Position numbers and translations under genes: made by a program. From NCBI GenBank assembly GCA_000153445.1, contig CH672397.1, positions 144,120 through 208,119 of the forward strand: 64,000 bases of DNA, given 5' to 3'. Position 1 is the first letter of the stretch. Each line of letters begins with the position of its first letter. Of this stretch, positions 1-11,779 are shown one piece after another. This stretch comes from a gamma proteobacterium HTCC2207. Lineage in GTDB: Bacteria; Pseudomonadota; Gammaproteobacteria; Pseudomonadales; Porticoccaceae. The notes beneath the pieces were generated by a model. The model was given only the letters and a program-made list of their open reading frames with translations, made no database searches and was not told the DNA's origin.

Positions 1-2036
<2,036 letters not shown>

Positions 2037-2063
2037 TAAGCTGCCTCATCATGGTTATTGTTG

Positions 2064-4079
2064 TTATTCCACTGAATCTTCGTGCGCGGCAATCTCAATT
2101 AACAGATCATCAGTGGCCACCTGACTGCCAGTTACTGCACTGACCTCAGTCACACTGCCGTCTATCTCCGCGGTTATTTCATAGTGCATTTTCATCGCTT
2201 CTAGAACTGCCAGAACCTGACCTTTAACCACCTGGTCGCCAGGAGCAACCAGCACATCTAACAGCAGCCCATGCATGGGCGCGATTACCCGGCCTCCACC
2301 CACAGCCTCATCAACTAGTCCATCGAGGATAATCAGATCCTTAAAAAAGGCACTGCGCCCTTCGATAGAGCAATACAACTGACCCTTTTTCGGTGTCTTA
2401 TAGGTTGCAGTCAGACGTTTGCCATCAAACAGCAAGTCAACCCTAGTATCTTTTAACTCGACCAAAGTGACCACAACCGTCCGCGACTCGCCAGTATCCA
2501 TGGCGCTCACTCGATAGCCTTCTTTGCCCTCAGGACTGATGCAAAGATCGTAGATCAGGTCATCAAACTGATACTGTTTTCGCGACACCAGGGGGCTGGC
2601 ACTCGTCCAGTTTTTAAGCTTTTCGCTGACCCCAAGGGCGCGCTGAAATAGGCCCCTATGTTCCAGCTGCAGCGCCAGTACCGCCGCCACTGCAGCATCG
2701 GCAAACGCGGGTAATGGGTCGGCCAGATCAGTATCAGAGAACTCTTCAGCAATAAAGGCCGTGGTGGAAAGACCATCTATAAACTGTTGTTTTTCAAGGC
2801 ACTGCGTAAGAAACCTAAGGTTATTTGTAGTACCGAATAGCACGGTTTCCTTTAGTGCGGCGATAAGCCGTAGACGGGCCACCTCGCGAGTGGGGCCATA
2901 GCCAATCACCTTGGCAACCATGGGATCATAAAACGGCGAGATACCCTGACCACTGCAGATACCACTGTCGATACGCACGCCTACACCCGTAGCCGGCTGC
3001 CATAATTCCACCGGACCTGAGGCGGGCAAAAAGTCCTGACTGGGGTCTTCGGTATAGAGCCGCACTTCTATGGCATGGCCCTCAAGTTTGATATCGGCCT
3101 GCTCTAACCCCAGCAACTCTCCCTGAGCCACAGCAATCTGTAGGGCTACCAAATCAAGTCCGGTGATCAATTCGGTAACCGGGTGCTCAACTTGCAGGCG
3201 CGTATTCATTTCAAGGAAGTAGAATGCCCCGCTACTTTCCAGCAAAAACTCAACCGTGCCAGCACCGCGATAATGCACAGACTTGGCAGCGTCTATGGCC
3301 GACCGGCCCATCTGCTCTCGGAGCTCAGACGTCATAATTGGGCATGGCGCTTCTTCTATCACTTTCTGGTGGCGGCGCTGCACGGAGCAGTCCCGCTCGC
3401 CCAGATGGACTGTATTGCCAAAGCTATCGGCAAATACCTGAATTTCCACATGGCGCGGCTGAATAATGGCTTGCTCGAGAATCAGCTCACCCGAGCCAAA
3501 GGCACTCTCAGCTTCAGCCCGAGCCAACTTGATGGCATTAGCCAGATCAGCCTGATCATAAACCAACCTCATACCGCGACCTCCTCCACCCGCCGCGGCC
3601 TTGACCATCAGCGGCAAGGGGATTTTTGCCCCCTCAGCTAGCAGAGTTTCGTCGGACTGATCATGCCCTTCATAGCCGGGCACACAGGGCACACCGGCAG
3701 CAATCATGCGCCGTTTCGATTCAGCTTTATTGCCCATCACCTCAATGGCTTCCGCACTGGGCCCAATAAACACCAGCCCTGCAGCTTCAACCGCTTCGGC
3801 AAAGGCCGCATTTTCGCTAAGAAAACCATAACCGGGATGAATGGATTCAGCGCCGCTCGCTGCAGCAGCCTCAAGAATACGTTCAGGCAGCAGGTAGGAC
3901 TCACCCACCGGCCCTGGGCCAATACGCACAGCCTCATCCGCCAGCTGCACATGGGGTGCAATCGCATCGGCGTCGGAATAGACCGCAATGGTTCGGTAAC
4001 CCAGCTGTTTGGCGGTGCGAATTACCCGACAGGCAATCTCGCCGCGATTGGCAATTAAAATACTGTTGAAGCGCTTCAT
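2064..4079 (-). CDS. atuF: biotin-dependent acyl-CoA carboxylase alpha subunit (geranyl-CoA/methylcrotonyl-CoA carboxylase type)
   Basis: 671 aa from the ATG at 4079. An upstream in-frame TTG at 4094 would overlap the preceding gene; the ATG start begins IANRGEIACRV as in the family. Domains: biotin carboxylase (1 to about 450) with the ATP-grasp loop AAAGGGGRGM, FLEMNTRLQVEHPVTE and the catalytic ERDCSVQRRHQK; a middle BT-type domain; and a C-terminal biotinyl domain with the biotin acceptor in EAMKM (Lys630). The subunit carboxylates biotin for transfer to the acyl-CoA bound by the beta subunit (5004-6626). Its neighbours (AtuA-type protein, hydratase, beta subunit) point to the acyclic terpene pathway, so the geranyl-CoA carboxylase alpha subunit (AtuF) is preferred. 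A methylcrotonyl-CoA carboxylase (LiuD) is the alternative. Confidence 0.85.
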   Translation of the reverse strand: MKRFNSILIANRGEIACRVIRTAKQLGYRTIAVYSDADAIAPHVQLADEAVRIGPGPVGESYLLPERILEAAAASGAESIHPGYGFLSENAAFAEAVEAAGLVFIGPSAEAIEVMGNKAESKRRMIAAGVPCVPGYEGHDQSDETLLAEGAKIPLPLMVKAAAGGGGRGMRLVYDQADLANAIKLARAEAESAFGSGELILEQAIIQPRHVEIQVFADSFGNTVHLGERDCSVQRRHQKVIEEAPCPIMTSELREQMGRSAIDAAKSVHYRGAGTVEFLLESSGAFYFLEMNTRLQVEHPVTELITGLDLVALQIAVAQGELLGLEQADIKLEGHAIEVRLYTEDPSQDFLPASGPVELWQPATGVGVRIDSGICSGQGISPFYDPMVAKVIGYGPTREVARLRLIAALKETVLFGTTNNLRFLTQCLEKQQFIDGLSTTAFIAEEFSDTDLADPLPAFADAAVAAVLALQLEHRGLFQRALGVSEKLKNWTSASPLVSRKQYQFDDLIYDLCISPEGKEGYRVSAMDTGESRTVVVTLVELKDTRVDLLFDGKRLTATYKTPKKGQLYCSIEGRSAFFKDLIILDGLVDEAVGGGRVIAPMHGLLLDVLVAPGDQVVKGQVLAVLEAMKMHYEITAEIDGSVTEVSAVTGSQVATDDLLIEIAAHEDSVE

Positions 4080-4083
4080 AGAG

Positions 4084-4926
4084 CTATTTCCCAACTAATT
4101 GATCGTTCGATTGCTCGGCCCAGACCGGCTTACGCTTTTCCACAAAGGCAGCTATTCCCTCTAGACCTTCAGAGCTAAGCATGCATTGGGCAAAGCCCTG
4201 AGAGGCAAAGTCTAGAGCCTCAGCACGGGGTCGACGGAGGCTTTCAAAGAGAATGCCTTTGGTAACTGCATTGGCACCAGGGGCACAGGCATTGATATGA
4301 CCCAGAATCACATCGCACTGGGCGTCGAGATCCGCGGCATCGCTGGCTACTTGATGGCCAATACCGAGACGCACAGCCTCTTCACCCTTAAATCGGGCAC
4401 CTGTCAGCATCAAGCGTCGAGCCTGAGTCAAACCCACCCGCTCGGTCACAAAGGGGGCAATCTGTGCCGGCGGAATACCGAGACTGGTTTCACTGAGGCG
4501 GAAACGTGCATCCACGGTTACCAAGGTCACATCAGCTACACAGGCCAGACCCAGCCCGCCGCCAATAGCGGCACCCTCAACCAGCATTATCACAACCTGG
4601 GGCTGTTCATTTATCTTGATCATCAGATCGCCAAAGCTGCGGTTGCTCTTGGCCACCTGCGCGGCACTAACCGCCTGCATATCCGACTTAAACCCTTTGA
4701 TATCGCCACCGGCACAGAACACGCCACCTCTGCCACGCAGGACAATAGTACGAATAGAGCGATCGTCGCGAATAGCGTCGAGAACCAGGTGAAGCTCGTC
4801 AGTCATTTCCTCTGACAACGCATTTTTTGCCTCTGGGCGGTTAAGCCAGATTTTTAACACTGAACCACGGTGCTCAAGAATCAGCGATTGGGTCTCGGGA
4901 AGTTCGAGTTTTGAAAGATCAGACAT
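4084..4926 (-). CDS. atuE: enoyl-CoA hydratase/isomerase family (isohexenylglutaconyl-CoA hydratase-like)
   Basis: 280 aa crotonase-fold protein. The oxyanion-hole segments are visible: RGRGGVFCAGGDIKGF (first loop) and VEGAAIGGGLGLACVADVTL (second loop). In the catalytic helix the usual glutamate region reads SETSLGIPPAQIAPF. The gene sits between the two carboxylase subunits and its stop lies 4 bp before the alpha-subunit ATG, so translation is probably coupled. In leucine (Liu) and acyclic terpene (Atu) catabolism a hydratase acts right after the carboxylase, hydrating 3-methylglutaconyl-CoA or isohexenylglutaconyl-CoA. The AtuA neighbour favours the second role by inference. Confidence 0.82.
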   Translation of the reverse strand: MSDLSKLELPETQSLILEHRGSVLKIWLNRPEAKNALSEEMTDELHLVLDAIRDDRSIRTIVLRGRGGVFCAGGDIKGFKSDMQAVSAAQVAKSNRSFGDLMIKINEQPQVVIMLVEGAAIGGGLGLACVADVTLVTVDARFRLSETSLGIPPAQIAPFVTERVGLTQARRLMLTGARFKGEEAVRLGIGHQVASDAADLDAQCDVILGHINACAPGANAVTKGILFESLRRPRAEALDFASQGFAQCMLSSEGLEGIAAFVEKRKPVWAEQSNDQLVGK

Positions 4927-5003
4927 GATTATCTCGCTCTATTCTTTTCTGTTATTAACCGTTAAATGCGCGCAACGCCAAAACGATTGGATCGCACCTT
5001 TTG

Positions 5004-6626
5004 TTACAGCCGCGCGACGCCAAAACTATTGGGTCGCACGGAGCGATTACGCCCTTCTAAAACGGTTTCCAACAACATACCCAGCGTGCTGCGCATATTG
5101 CGTGGATCGATCATGCCGTCGTCCATCATATGACCTGAGGTGTAAAAGGCATCGGACTGAGAATCGAAGATATGCGCCATCATCTGCTCTTGCTGGGCCA
5201 GCTGCTCTTCGTCGGGCTCCACACCCATGGCCGCAGCCTTGCCTCGAGCCACCAAAGACATGGTTTTGGCAGCTTGCTCGCCGCCCATCACACCCATGCG
5301 GGCATTGGGAAAGGTATAGAGAAAATCCGGATCATAACCACGGCCACACATACCGTAGTTGCCCGCGCCAAAGCTGGCACCGGTCATAAAGGTAATGCGC
5401 GGTACATCTATATTGCGCACCGCCTGAATCATCTTCGAGCCGTGCTTAATCATGCCCGCTTGCTCAGACTGAGTGCCAACGATATAGCCGGTGGTGTTTT
5501 GGAAAAACAGCGCCGGAATATTGGCCTGATCGAGTAGCTGCAAAAACTGCGTCACCTTATTGGCGCCCTGAGGATCTATGGGGCCATTATTGCCAATAAT
5601 GCCCACCGCTTGACCGTAGATCTCCGCCTGAATACAGACCGTGGAAACACCGAAGCGGGGCTTAAAGTCGAGGAAATCGGATCCATCCACCACTCGGGCC
5701 ACCAGTTCGCGCATATCGTAAGGCGTGCGGTAATCTGTGGGAATCACACCAGCCAGTTCATCGGGATCGTAAATAGGTTCAGCAAAGCTGCGTTTAGGGG
5801 GCAATTTGCAGTTGTCATTCCACTGCAACCGCTGAATGAGTTCGCGGCAGATTTGAATGCCTTGACCATCGTTTTCCGCCAAATATTCTGCCAGACCAGA
5901 AACCGTTGCATGCATCTCCGCACCGCCAAGCTCCTCTTCTGTGGCAATCTCGCCGGTAGCGGCTCGCAAGAGTGGCGGCCCTGCTAAAAACGCACGGCCT
6001 TTGCCTTTAATCGCAATCACATAGTCACTGAGACCGGGCATGTAGGCGCCGCCGGCTGTGGAGGAACCATGCAAAATGGAGATCACCGGAATACCCGCTT
6101 TGCTCAGTTTGGCCAAGGCGCCAAACAGAGCGCCACCGGCGCTAAAGCCCTCCACGGTGTAATTCATTAAATCGCCACCGGCGCTCTCGACCAGATGCAC
6201 AAAGGGCAGCTTTTGCTCTAGGGATATCTCCTCGGCTCGACGCAGACGATAGCCGCCAGCAGTGGTCATAGAACCCGCCATAATGCCGCTATCATCCACC
6301 ACCACAGTGCAGCGCACGCCGGATATAAAGCCTATTCCAGCAATTACTGTGGAGCCGGGAATCGACTTGTCGGGATTCTTGGTATCTACCAGATAACCGG
6401 CGAGATTACCGATTTCAAGAAATGGCATACCCGGATCCAGAAGTCGTGCCAGACGTTCCCGTGGCGTCAGCTGACCGCGTTTATCAAAGCGCGGCTTGCG
6501 CTGCTCAGAGATAGCGCGGGCGCGGCCATTAAGCTCATTGAGCTTGTCCACCAGCTCGAGCATCTCGGCGCGTTGGCGCTGAAAGGTCTCGGAACTGGTA
6601 TTTATCTTTGAGGCAAATACTGCCAT
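5004..6626 (-). CDS. atuC: acyl-CoA carboxylase beta subunit (carboxyltransferase), geranyl-CoA carboxylase type
   Basis: 540 aa, the normal length for MCC/GCC beta subunits. The carboxyltransferase N and C halves are both present. Conserved segments include RERLARLLDPG (about 56-66), HGSSTAGGAYMPGLSDY (187-203), FLAGPPLLRAATGE, NNGPIDPQGANKVTQF and TGASFGAGNYGMCGRGYDPDF. Around residues 166-174 the sequence reads ALFGALAKLS. Methylcrotonyl enzymes have an aromatic pair at the same place, and a glycine there is, as I recall, a mark of geranyl-CoA carboxylases because it opens the acyl pocket. The gene is followed by the hydratase and alpha-subunit genes and preceded by the AtuA-type gene, all on one strand. 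The 5' leader is rich in AAT/AAC repeats ahead of a GGGAG ribosome site. Confidence 0.85.
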   Translation of the reverse strand: MAVFASKINTSSETFQRQRAEMLELVDKLNELNGRARAISEQRKPRFDKRGQLTPRERLARLLDPGMPFLEIGNLAGYLVDTKNPDKSIPGSTVIAGIGFISGVRCTVVVDDSGIMAGSMTTAGGYRLRRAEEISLEQKLPFVHLVESAGGDLMNYTVEGFSAGGALFGALAKLSKAGIPVISILHGSSTAGGAYMPGLSDYVIAIKGKGRAFLAGPPLLRAATGEIATEEELGGAEMHATVSGLAEYLAENDGQGIQICRELIQRLQWNDNCKLPPKRSFAEPIYDPDELAGVIPTDYRTPYDMRELVARVVDGSDFLDFKPRFGVSTVCIQAEIYGQAVGIIGNNGPIDPQGANKVTQFLQLLDQANIPALFFQNTTGYIVGTQSEQAGMIKHGSKMIQAVRNIDVPRITFMTGASFGAGNYGMCGRGYDPDFLYTFPNARMGVMGGEQAAKTMSLVARGKAAAMGVEPDEEQLAQQEQMMAHIFDSQSDAFYTSGHMMDDGMIDPRNMRSTLGMLLETVLEGRNRSVRPNSFGVARL

Positions 6627-6659
6627 TTGGCTGTCTCCCTATTATTATTGTTACAGCTG

Positions 6660-8480
6660 TTAATAACCTAACTGAGTTGAGATTTCTGCACTCACTGGAA
6701 TCTGCGCATCCAATAGCAATTGACCATAGCCTTTCCCTTGAGCGTCATTGCGCAGACTGGCCATGCCACCACCACCCAGAACATCGTCAATCAAAAAGTT
6801 AATGCCATGGCAGCCAGGCATCAGATAGCGCTTAACGGACTCGACCGCCGAGGACTGTATAAAGTGAGCAAAGCGCTGCGCCACAGCCTGCTCAGTCAGC
6901 GCCGCATAAATATAGCCAAGGTATTCTGGTCGCCGGGCAATTATGCCGATATTGGATTTATCACCTTTGTCTCCGCTGCGGGCGTAGGCAAGAGCCACCA
7001 GAGGAACACTCACCAAATCCTCGGTAATGGCAGTCTGCGGCGCAGCTGGACGAACAATAGTGTTTAGATTTAGCGCTGTTCCCTGAGTATCTGGGCAATC
7101 CAAAAGCTGACCATTGATCTCTACCTGAGGCGTTAGGGCCCCTTTTGGCAACTCAAAGGAAAACAGCCTGACGATGGGCGAAGGTTTTGGTCGACCACCA
7201 GCAAAACCACAGAGCCCTGGCGGTGTCGCCAGACCCAGTCCGGTCATTTCCTTTAATAAGATACCTATACCCGCGGCGTCGGGATGCTTGGCGGCGACCT
7301 TGAGTGCTACTTCACGATAACTGCCCATTTGAGCCGCAGCACCGTACTGTGACTCTGCGCCAATCACCTCAACACTGGTTTCACTAAAATCGGGCAAGCC
7401 ATAGAGCTGCAGCGTGCGTCGCGATGCAGCGAAGATTGCCGCAGCCAGCTTCTCAGCCTTTCGATTAGCATCTATACCGTAGAGACTCAGTAGATGGCCG
7501 CCGCGCCACTGGTCGGCATAGGTAGTGCAGACTTTGTATTTATCCGGCGCCGGCAGACCGGTGGCACCGGTCACAGACACCAAATTTTCGCCCACCTGCT
7601 CAAGTTTGACCTGAGAAAAATCACAGACCACATCTGGCAAAATATAGGCCTGGGGATCACCAATTTCATACACCATCTGCTCAGCCACAGTGCCCACCGA
7701 GACTAACCCGCCAGTGCCTGCCGGTTTTGAACAGAGAAAACGGCCATCCGCACTAATTTCGGCAATCGGGTAGCCAATAGTTTCAAGATTCTCAACCAGC
7801 TCCCAATCGGTAAAGTTGCCACCGGTGGCCTGAGGTCCGCATTCAAGAATATGCCCCGCTAGAGAACCCATGGCCAGCTGATCCAGATCATCGCGACCCC
7901 AACCAAAGTGATTGATACAGGCTCCCAATGTCACCGCACTGTCTACGCAGCGCCCAGTAATCACAATATCGGCGCCCTGCTGCAGCGCCAGAGCCACAGG
8001 GAAAGCACCCAGATAGGCATTGATACTGGCAATCTTATTCAGCTCTGGAAAAGGCTCAGCGCTAAACATCTCAGCGTGCTGCTGTCCGGCTAACTGCTCT
8101 CCCTGATCCAGAAGGTCATCACCAATAATGCAGGCTACCTGTAAATCCAGACCTTGTTCGGCAATCACCGCGCGTAAGGCTTCGGCACAGGCTTGGGGAT
8201 TAACACCGCCTGCGTTGGACACAATTCTGACGCCCTGGCGGGCGATCTCTTTAAGATTGGGTTTCATTGCCGCGCTGACAAAATCTAGCGCATAACCAGT
8301 CTCAGGCTTTTTAGCCCGGGCCCGGGCCATAATTGACATGGTGATTTCAGCCAGATAGTCATAGACAATAAAGTCGACTTTCCCGCTTGAAGAGCCGTCC
8401 TTAAGAAGCTGCGATGTGGAGTGACTAGCGTCTCCCCAAAACCCGCTGGCACCCGCTATTCGTAGTGTTTTTTCTACCAT
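6660..8480 (-). CDS. atuA: AtuA family protein (DUF1446 plus C-terminal AtuA-like domain)
   Basis: 606 aa, close to the length of AtuA of the acyclic terpene utilisation pathway. The N-terminal DUF1446 domain (about 1-450) starts LRIAGASGFWGD and has VSNAGGVNPQACAEALR, ITGRCVDSAVTLG and ECGPQATGGNFTDWE. The C-terminal AtuA-like domain (about 490-600) has ARSGDKGDKSNIGI and GGGGMASLRNDAQGKGYG. The biochemical role of the family is not settled, but in Pseudomonas it is needed for growth on citronellol/geraniol and is encoded with geranyl-CoA carboxylase. It is the first gene of the carboxylase block here. Its presence is the main reason for reading this block as Atu rather than Liu. Confidence 0.85.
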   Translation of the reverse strand: MVEKTLRIAGASGFWGDASHSTSQLLKDGSSSGKVDFIVYDYLAEITMSIMARARAKKPETGYALDFVSAAMKPNLKEIARQGVRIVSNAGGVNPQACAEALRAVIAEQGLDLQVACIIGDDLLDQGEQLAGQQHAEMFSAEPFPELNKIASINAYLGAFPVALALQQGADIVITGRCVDSAVTLGACINHFGWGRDDLDQLAMGSLAGHILECGPQATGGNFTDWELVENLETIGYPIAEISADGRFLCSKPAGTGGLVSVGTVAEQMVYEIGDPQAYILPDVVCDFSQVKLEQVGENLVSVTGATGLPAPDKYKVCTTYADQWRGGHLLSLYGIDANRKAEKLAAAIFAASRRTLQLYGLPDFSETSVEVIGAESQYGAAAQMGSYREVALKVAAKHPDAAGIGILLKEMTGLGLATPPGLCGFAGGRPKPSPIVRLFSFELPKGALTPQVEINGQLLDCPDTQGTALNLNTIVRPAAPQTAITEDLVSVPLVALAYARSGDKGDKSNIGIIARRPEYLGYIYAALTEQAVAQRFAHFIQSSAVESVKRYLMPGCHGINFLIDDVLGGGGMASLRNDAQGKGYGQLLLDAQIPVSAEISTQLGY

Positions 8481-8635
8481 CTAGATTCCCCGAGCGACTT
8501 GTGCGCAGTGCTATTTAGACTAAAACTAAGAGCAAAATAGTACTATCGCAGCGTCACTGTCTCTTTGGATAGGACGCCATCAACATAAGCGCCGATGACA
8601 TTCGGGGCTAACCATTGATGGCGTAGAAAAGCCTT

Positions 8636-9946
8636 TTAAGCCGCAGCAGCTCGTCGGTTTCGTTCTAGATAGATCGAGGCCATAATAAAGCTCGGCGCAG
8701 CAAAGAAGCCAAAGCCATCACCCACTAATAGCGCCTTGGTCAAAGGCTCAAACACCTGTGCGGCAGTTAACAGATCACTGATCAAGCCGGTCATCAATGC
8801 ACCTATACCCATTCCCACCAAATTGCAGGCAACCAATAACAGCGCCGTCATCAGACCGCGCAAACGCACTGGCGTAAGATCCTGTACTGTGGAAAAAGCC
8901 GGGCCATAGAACGAGCTGACACTAAATAGTGCAAAAGCCAGCGCAATAAAGAACATTGGGGAATCTGGCGAAGCAAAGCGAAATGCAAGGGTCAATGGTG
9001 CAACCGCTAGCATCAATATGGCAAGAAAACGAATCCGACCGCCCTTCCAGCGCGACTGATACCAGTCACTGAGAAAACCGCCTAAAAAGGTGCCCGCGGT
9101 ACCGCAGATAATATAAATTAAGCCGTAGAGGGATTGGATTTCCGCCAGTTCGAAACCGCGTTCACGCTCCATCCACACCATCACAAAGTTGCCGGCACCC
9201 AATGGAATATGCAGAAAAATCGCCCCGAGCATGGTCCAGGCCAATGCTGGATTGGTTTTGATCACCTCAAGGATCTCAGGCAGTGTTTGGCGCCAGCCGC
9301 TAGCCTCCTTAACCTTGCGAGCACCGGGGTCCGCAGCCGGTTCCATAGCACCGCGCACCGGATCTTTGACCATATAGAGCACGCCCGCCAGCACAATACC
9401 TATGCCCCCGAGCAGATAGAAACAGTTGCGCCAGCCCATTATAGGTCCGAGAACTCCGGCAACAACGAAGGCACCACCGGCTCCCAGAGGTACACCTAAA
9501 TAGTAAAGCCCTGCCGCCGTGCCGCGTTGGCGCTGAGGGAATAGATCAGAAATCATCGACATGGATGAAGGGGTCATGGTGGACTCGCCAACGCCGATAA
9601 ACAGTCGCGCCAAACCAATCTGCAAAAAGCTTTTTGTCGCCCCGGAAACTGCAGTGAGCACACTCCACAGCAATAGACCCGCCGCGATTAGCCTAGGTCT
9701 ATGAAAGCGGTCTGCCAGAGCGCCCATAAACAGCCCCATAATGGCGTAGAAGAAAACAAAGATAAAACCGGTCAGGGCACCGAACTGGGAGTCGGTCAAA
9801 TTAAGATCGGCAATAATTTGCGGCCCAAAGCTGGCAATCAGTGTGCGATCGACCATATTGAGAATATTGAGGACGGTGAGAAACAACAGAATACCCATTG
9901 CTTTCGGTGATGCTTTTATCTGTTCCGCAGCTTTTACCTGATCCAT
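8636..9946 (-). CDS. MFS transporter (spinster/ACS-like family)
   Basis: 436 aa integral membrane protein with about twelve hydrophobic segments. The N-terminal signature NMVDRTLIASFGPQIIADL and the loop GALADRFHRPR (MFS motif between TM2 and TM3) are clear. A second half carries the corresponding loop GGFLSDWYQSRW. It probably carries an organic acid or lipid-like substrate of the neighbouring degradative pathway, but the substrate cannot be read from the sequence. The gene lies about 155 bp upstream of the AtuA-type gene on the same strand and is divergent from the SCP2 gene. Its mRNA leader (9950-10000) is an unusual A-rich tract of AAC/AAAAAC repeats just before the AGGGCCTCC ribosome site. 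Confidence 0.87.
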   Translation of the reverse strand: MDQVKAAEQIKASPKAMGILLFLTVLNILNMVDRTLIASFGPQIIADLNLTDSQFGALTGFIFVFFYAIMGLFMGALADRFHRPRLIAAGLLLWSVLTAVSGATKSFLQIGLARLFIGVGESTMTPSSMSMISDLFPQRQRGTAAGLYYLGVPLGAGGAFVVAGVLGPIMGWRNCFYLLGGIGIVLAGVLYMVKDPVRGAMEPAADPGARKVKEASGWRQTLPEILEVIKTNPALAWTMLGAIFLHIPLGAGNFVMVWMERERGFELAEIQSLYGLIYIICGTAGTFLGGFLSDWYQSRWKGGRIRFLAILMLAVAPLTLAFRFASPDSPMFFIALAFALFSVSSFYGPAFSTVQDLTPVRLRGLMTALLLVACNLVGMGIGALMTGLISDLLTAAQVFEPLTKALLVGDGFGFFAAPSFIMASIYLERNRRAAAA

Positions 9947-10202
9947 GGAGGCCCTTTTTCTTATTATTTTTGTTTTTGTTTTTGTTATTGTTATTAATGT
10001 CTCGGCTGAAGTTTAATGTATCAACAGGACAGATTTCATCAGCCTTTGCTCGGCGTACGATACTGCATTTAAGCAGACAAATATATATTGACACTCATTA
10101 TGTCTTGATTTGTCTCTCGGACATTTTTACAGTAAGCTTTCAACCTTCGTATGCCGAGCGAATATAGCAGCTCTAAATAATTTTAACTGTGGGGGAAATC
10201 AT

Positions 10203-10502
10203 ATGTCTTTAGACGCAGTAACAGCAGGTTTAAAAGAAAAAATTGGCGAAGATTGTGGCCTAGGCGCAATCCTTAAATTCGATTTCGGCGACGAGGGCCA
10301 TATTGTTCTCGACGCCACTCAGGTTCCCAATGTAATCAGTAACGACGATATTGAAGCCCAGTGCACCATGGCTTTGAGCCTGGAAAACTTTATGCTGATG
10401 GCCGAGGGCAAACTCGACGGTACCATGGCATTTATGTCTGGCAAACTTAAGATTCAGGGTGATATGGGTATTGCCATGAAACTAGGTCCATTGCTCGCGT
10501 AA
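10203..10502 (+). CDS. SCP2 sterol-binding-fold protein
   Basis: 99 aa. The ATG at 10203 is preceded by GGGGGAAATC as a ribosome site; a longer open frame upstream has no support. The sequence has the SCP2 pattern in which a hydrophobic ligand cavity is closed by the C-terminal helix: DAQCTMALSLENFMLMAEGK-like central part (here DIEAQCTMALSLENF) and MSGKLKIQGDMGIAMKLGPLL at the end. SCP2 domains bind acyl-CoAs, sterols or isoprenoids in the cytoplasm. The gene is transcribed away from the MFS gene and ends in a strong terminator, facing the acyl-CoA dehydrogenase. A role in presenting terpene- or lipid-like acyl-CoA to the Atu enzymes is inference. Confidence 0.85.
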   Translation: MSLDAVTAGLKEKIGEDCGLGAILKFDFGDEGHIVLDATQVPNVISNDDIEAQCTMALSLENFMLMAEGKLDGTMAFMSGKLKIQGDMGIAMKLGPLLA

Positions 10503-10532
10503 GAACTCAACCACGGGTTTTCTGTGACGATA

Positions 10533-10573
10533 AAAATACCCCGTTCACTGCTGTGATCCGGGGTATTTTTTTG
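10533..10573. terminator. intrinsic terminator, probably bidirectional
   Basis: AAAAATACCC (10533-10542) pairs with GGGTATTTTT (10561-10570), followed by more T. The loop itself can form a small TCAC/GTGA hairpin. It lies between the convergent SCP2 and acyl-CoA dehydrogenase genes, and the A-run on one side and T-run on the other allow it to act on both strands. Confidence 0.8.
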
Positions 10574-10606
10574 CCTACACTTTTTGAACAGCCGCTAAAT
10601 TCAAGC

Positions 10607-11779
10607 TTAGAGGCCATACTGACGCGCCGCTAGATCACGCATAATCTCTTCAGAACCACCACCGATAGCATTGACCCGCACCTCGCGATATATCCGCTCA
10701 ACACGATTGCCACGCATATAGCCCATACCGCCAAGAATCTGCATCGCCTCCCGGGCACAGAATTCCATAGTCTGACTCGACTGCACTTTTAAAAGCGCAA
10801 TATCACCAGCATATTCACGTCCCGCTTGCACCTCTGCACAGATCTGATTGAGATAGCACTGAGTGCTGTTAATACGCTGCTTCATCTCGGCGATTTTGTG
10901 GCGAATCACCTGATGGTCCGCCAGCCTCTGACCAAAGGTCTTGCGCTCTCGACCCCAGTTCACCGCATCCTCTAAACAGACCCGAGAAAATGCCTCCATC
11001 GACGCCGACATGGCCAATCGTTCGGCGTTAAAGTTGGTCATAATGACACTAAATCCCCGATTCTCCTGACCGACTAAATTAGCGGCAGGCACGCGGACAT
11101 TATCAAAGTAGATCGTCGCCGTATCCGAACACCACCAACCCTGCTTTTTATCCAGCGCCGTGCGTGAAACGCCCTCTAAATCCGCCGGAATTAGCAGCGC
11201 CGAAACGCCCCCCGCCCCTTCGCCACCGGTACGCACAGCCGTGGTAAACCAATTGGCATTCATGCCGCCAGTGATATAGGTTTTCGACCCATTGACCACA
11301 TAGTGATCGCCATCGAGCCTTGCAGTAGTGGTTAAATGGGCCACATCAGAGCCCGCACCAGGCTCGGTAATCGCCAGAGAAATACGTTTAGTACCGGCCA
11401 AAACCGGTGGTGCCACTTCTTGCTTTATAGCCTCACTGGCAAAATTAAGCACCGGCGGTAAGCCAATACCATGGACCATTAAAGTTGCACTCAGGCCGCC
11501 CACAGCAATCCGCGCCAACTCCTCATTGAGGATATTTTTGTGCCAGATATCGATACCCTCAGAGACACCGCCAAACTCTTCAGGATAACCAAGCCCAAGA
11601 ATCCCCACCGCCGCAGCCTTGGGCCACAACTCATCGGGCAGCGCGCCATCCTCATCCCATTGATCAGCGAAGGGAATGACCTCACGGTCAAAAAAGCGCC
11701 GCAGCTGGGCACGCCATTCCTCGTGTTCTGCGGTCAGGTGACTGTTGTTTAAGCGTGCACTATCGAAATCGAGTGACAT
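10607..11779 (-). CDS. acyl-CoA dehydrogenase (possible citronellyl-CoA dehydrogenase role)
   Basis: 390 aa from the ATG at 11779 (MSLDFDSARLNNSHL); an upstream in-frame ATG at 11836 adds 19 residues that do not look like the family. The three-domain acyl-CoA dehydrogenase fold is clear: LAITEPGAGSDVAHL (signature 1), KTYITGGMNANWF, RKTFGQRLADHQVIRHKIAEM and QILGGMGYMRGNRVERIYREVR (signature 2). The usual catalytic glutamate positions are not evident. The MCAD-type YEGT site reads AIGGGSEEIM and the LCAD-type helix-G site holds arginine, as in other GGG-type members. It lies convergent to the SCP2 gene next to the Atu block, so alpha,beta-dehydrogenation of citronellyl-CoA (AtuD role) is plausible but unproven. 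Confidence 0.85.
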   Translation of the reverse strand: MSLDFDSARLNNSHLTAEHEEWRAQLRRFFDREVIPFADQWDEDGALPDELWPKAAAVGILGLGYPEEFGGVSEGIDIWHKNILNEELARIAVGGLSATLMVHGIGLPPVLNFASEAIKQEVAPPVLAGTKRISLAITEPGAGSDVAHLTTTARLDGDHYVVNGSKTYITGGMNANWFTTAVRTGGEGAGGVSALLIPADLEGVSRTALDKKQGWWCSDTATIYFDNVRVPAANLVGQENRGFSVIMTNFNAERLAMSASMEAFSRVCLEDAVNWGRERKTFGQRLADHQVIRHKIAEMKQRINSTQCYLNQICAEVQAGREYAGDIALLKVQSSQTMEFCAREAMQILGGMGYMRGNRVERIYREVRVNAIGGGSEEIMRDLAARQYGL

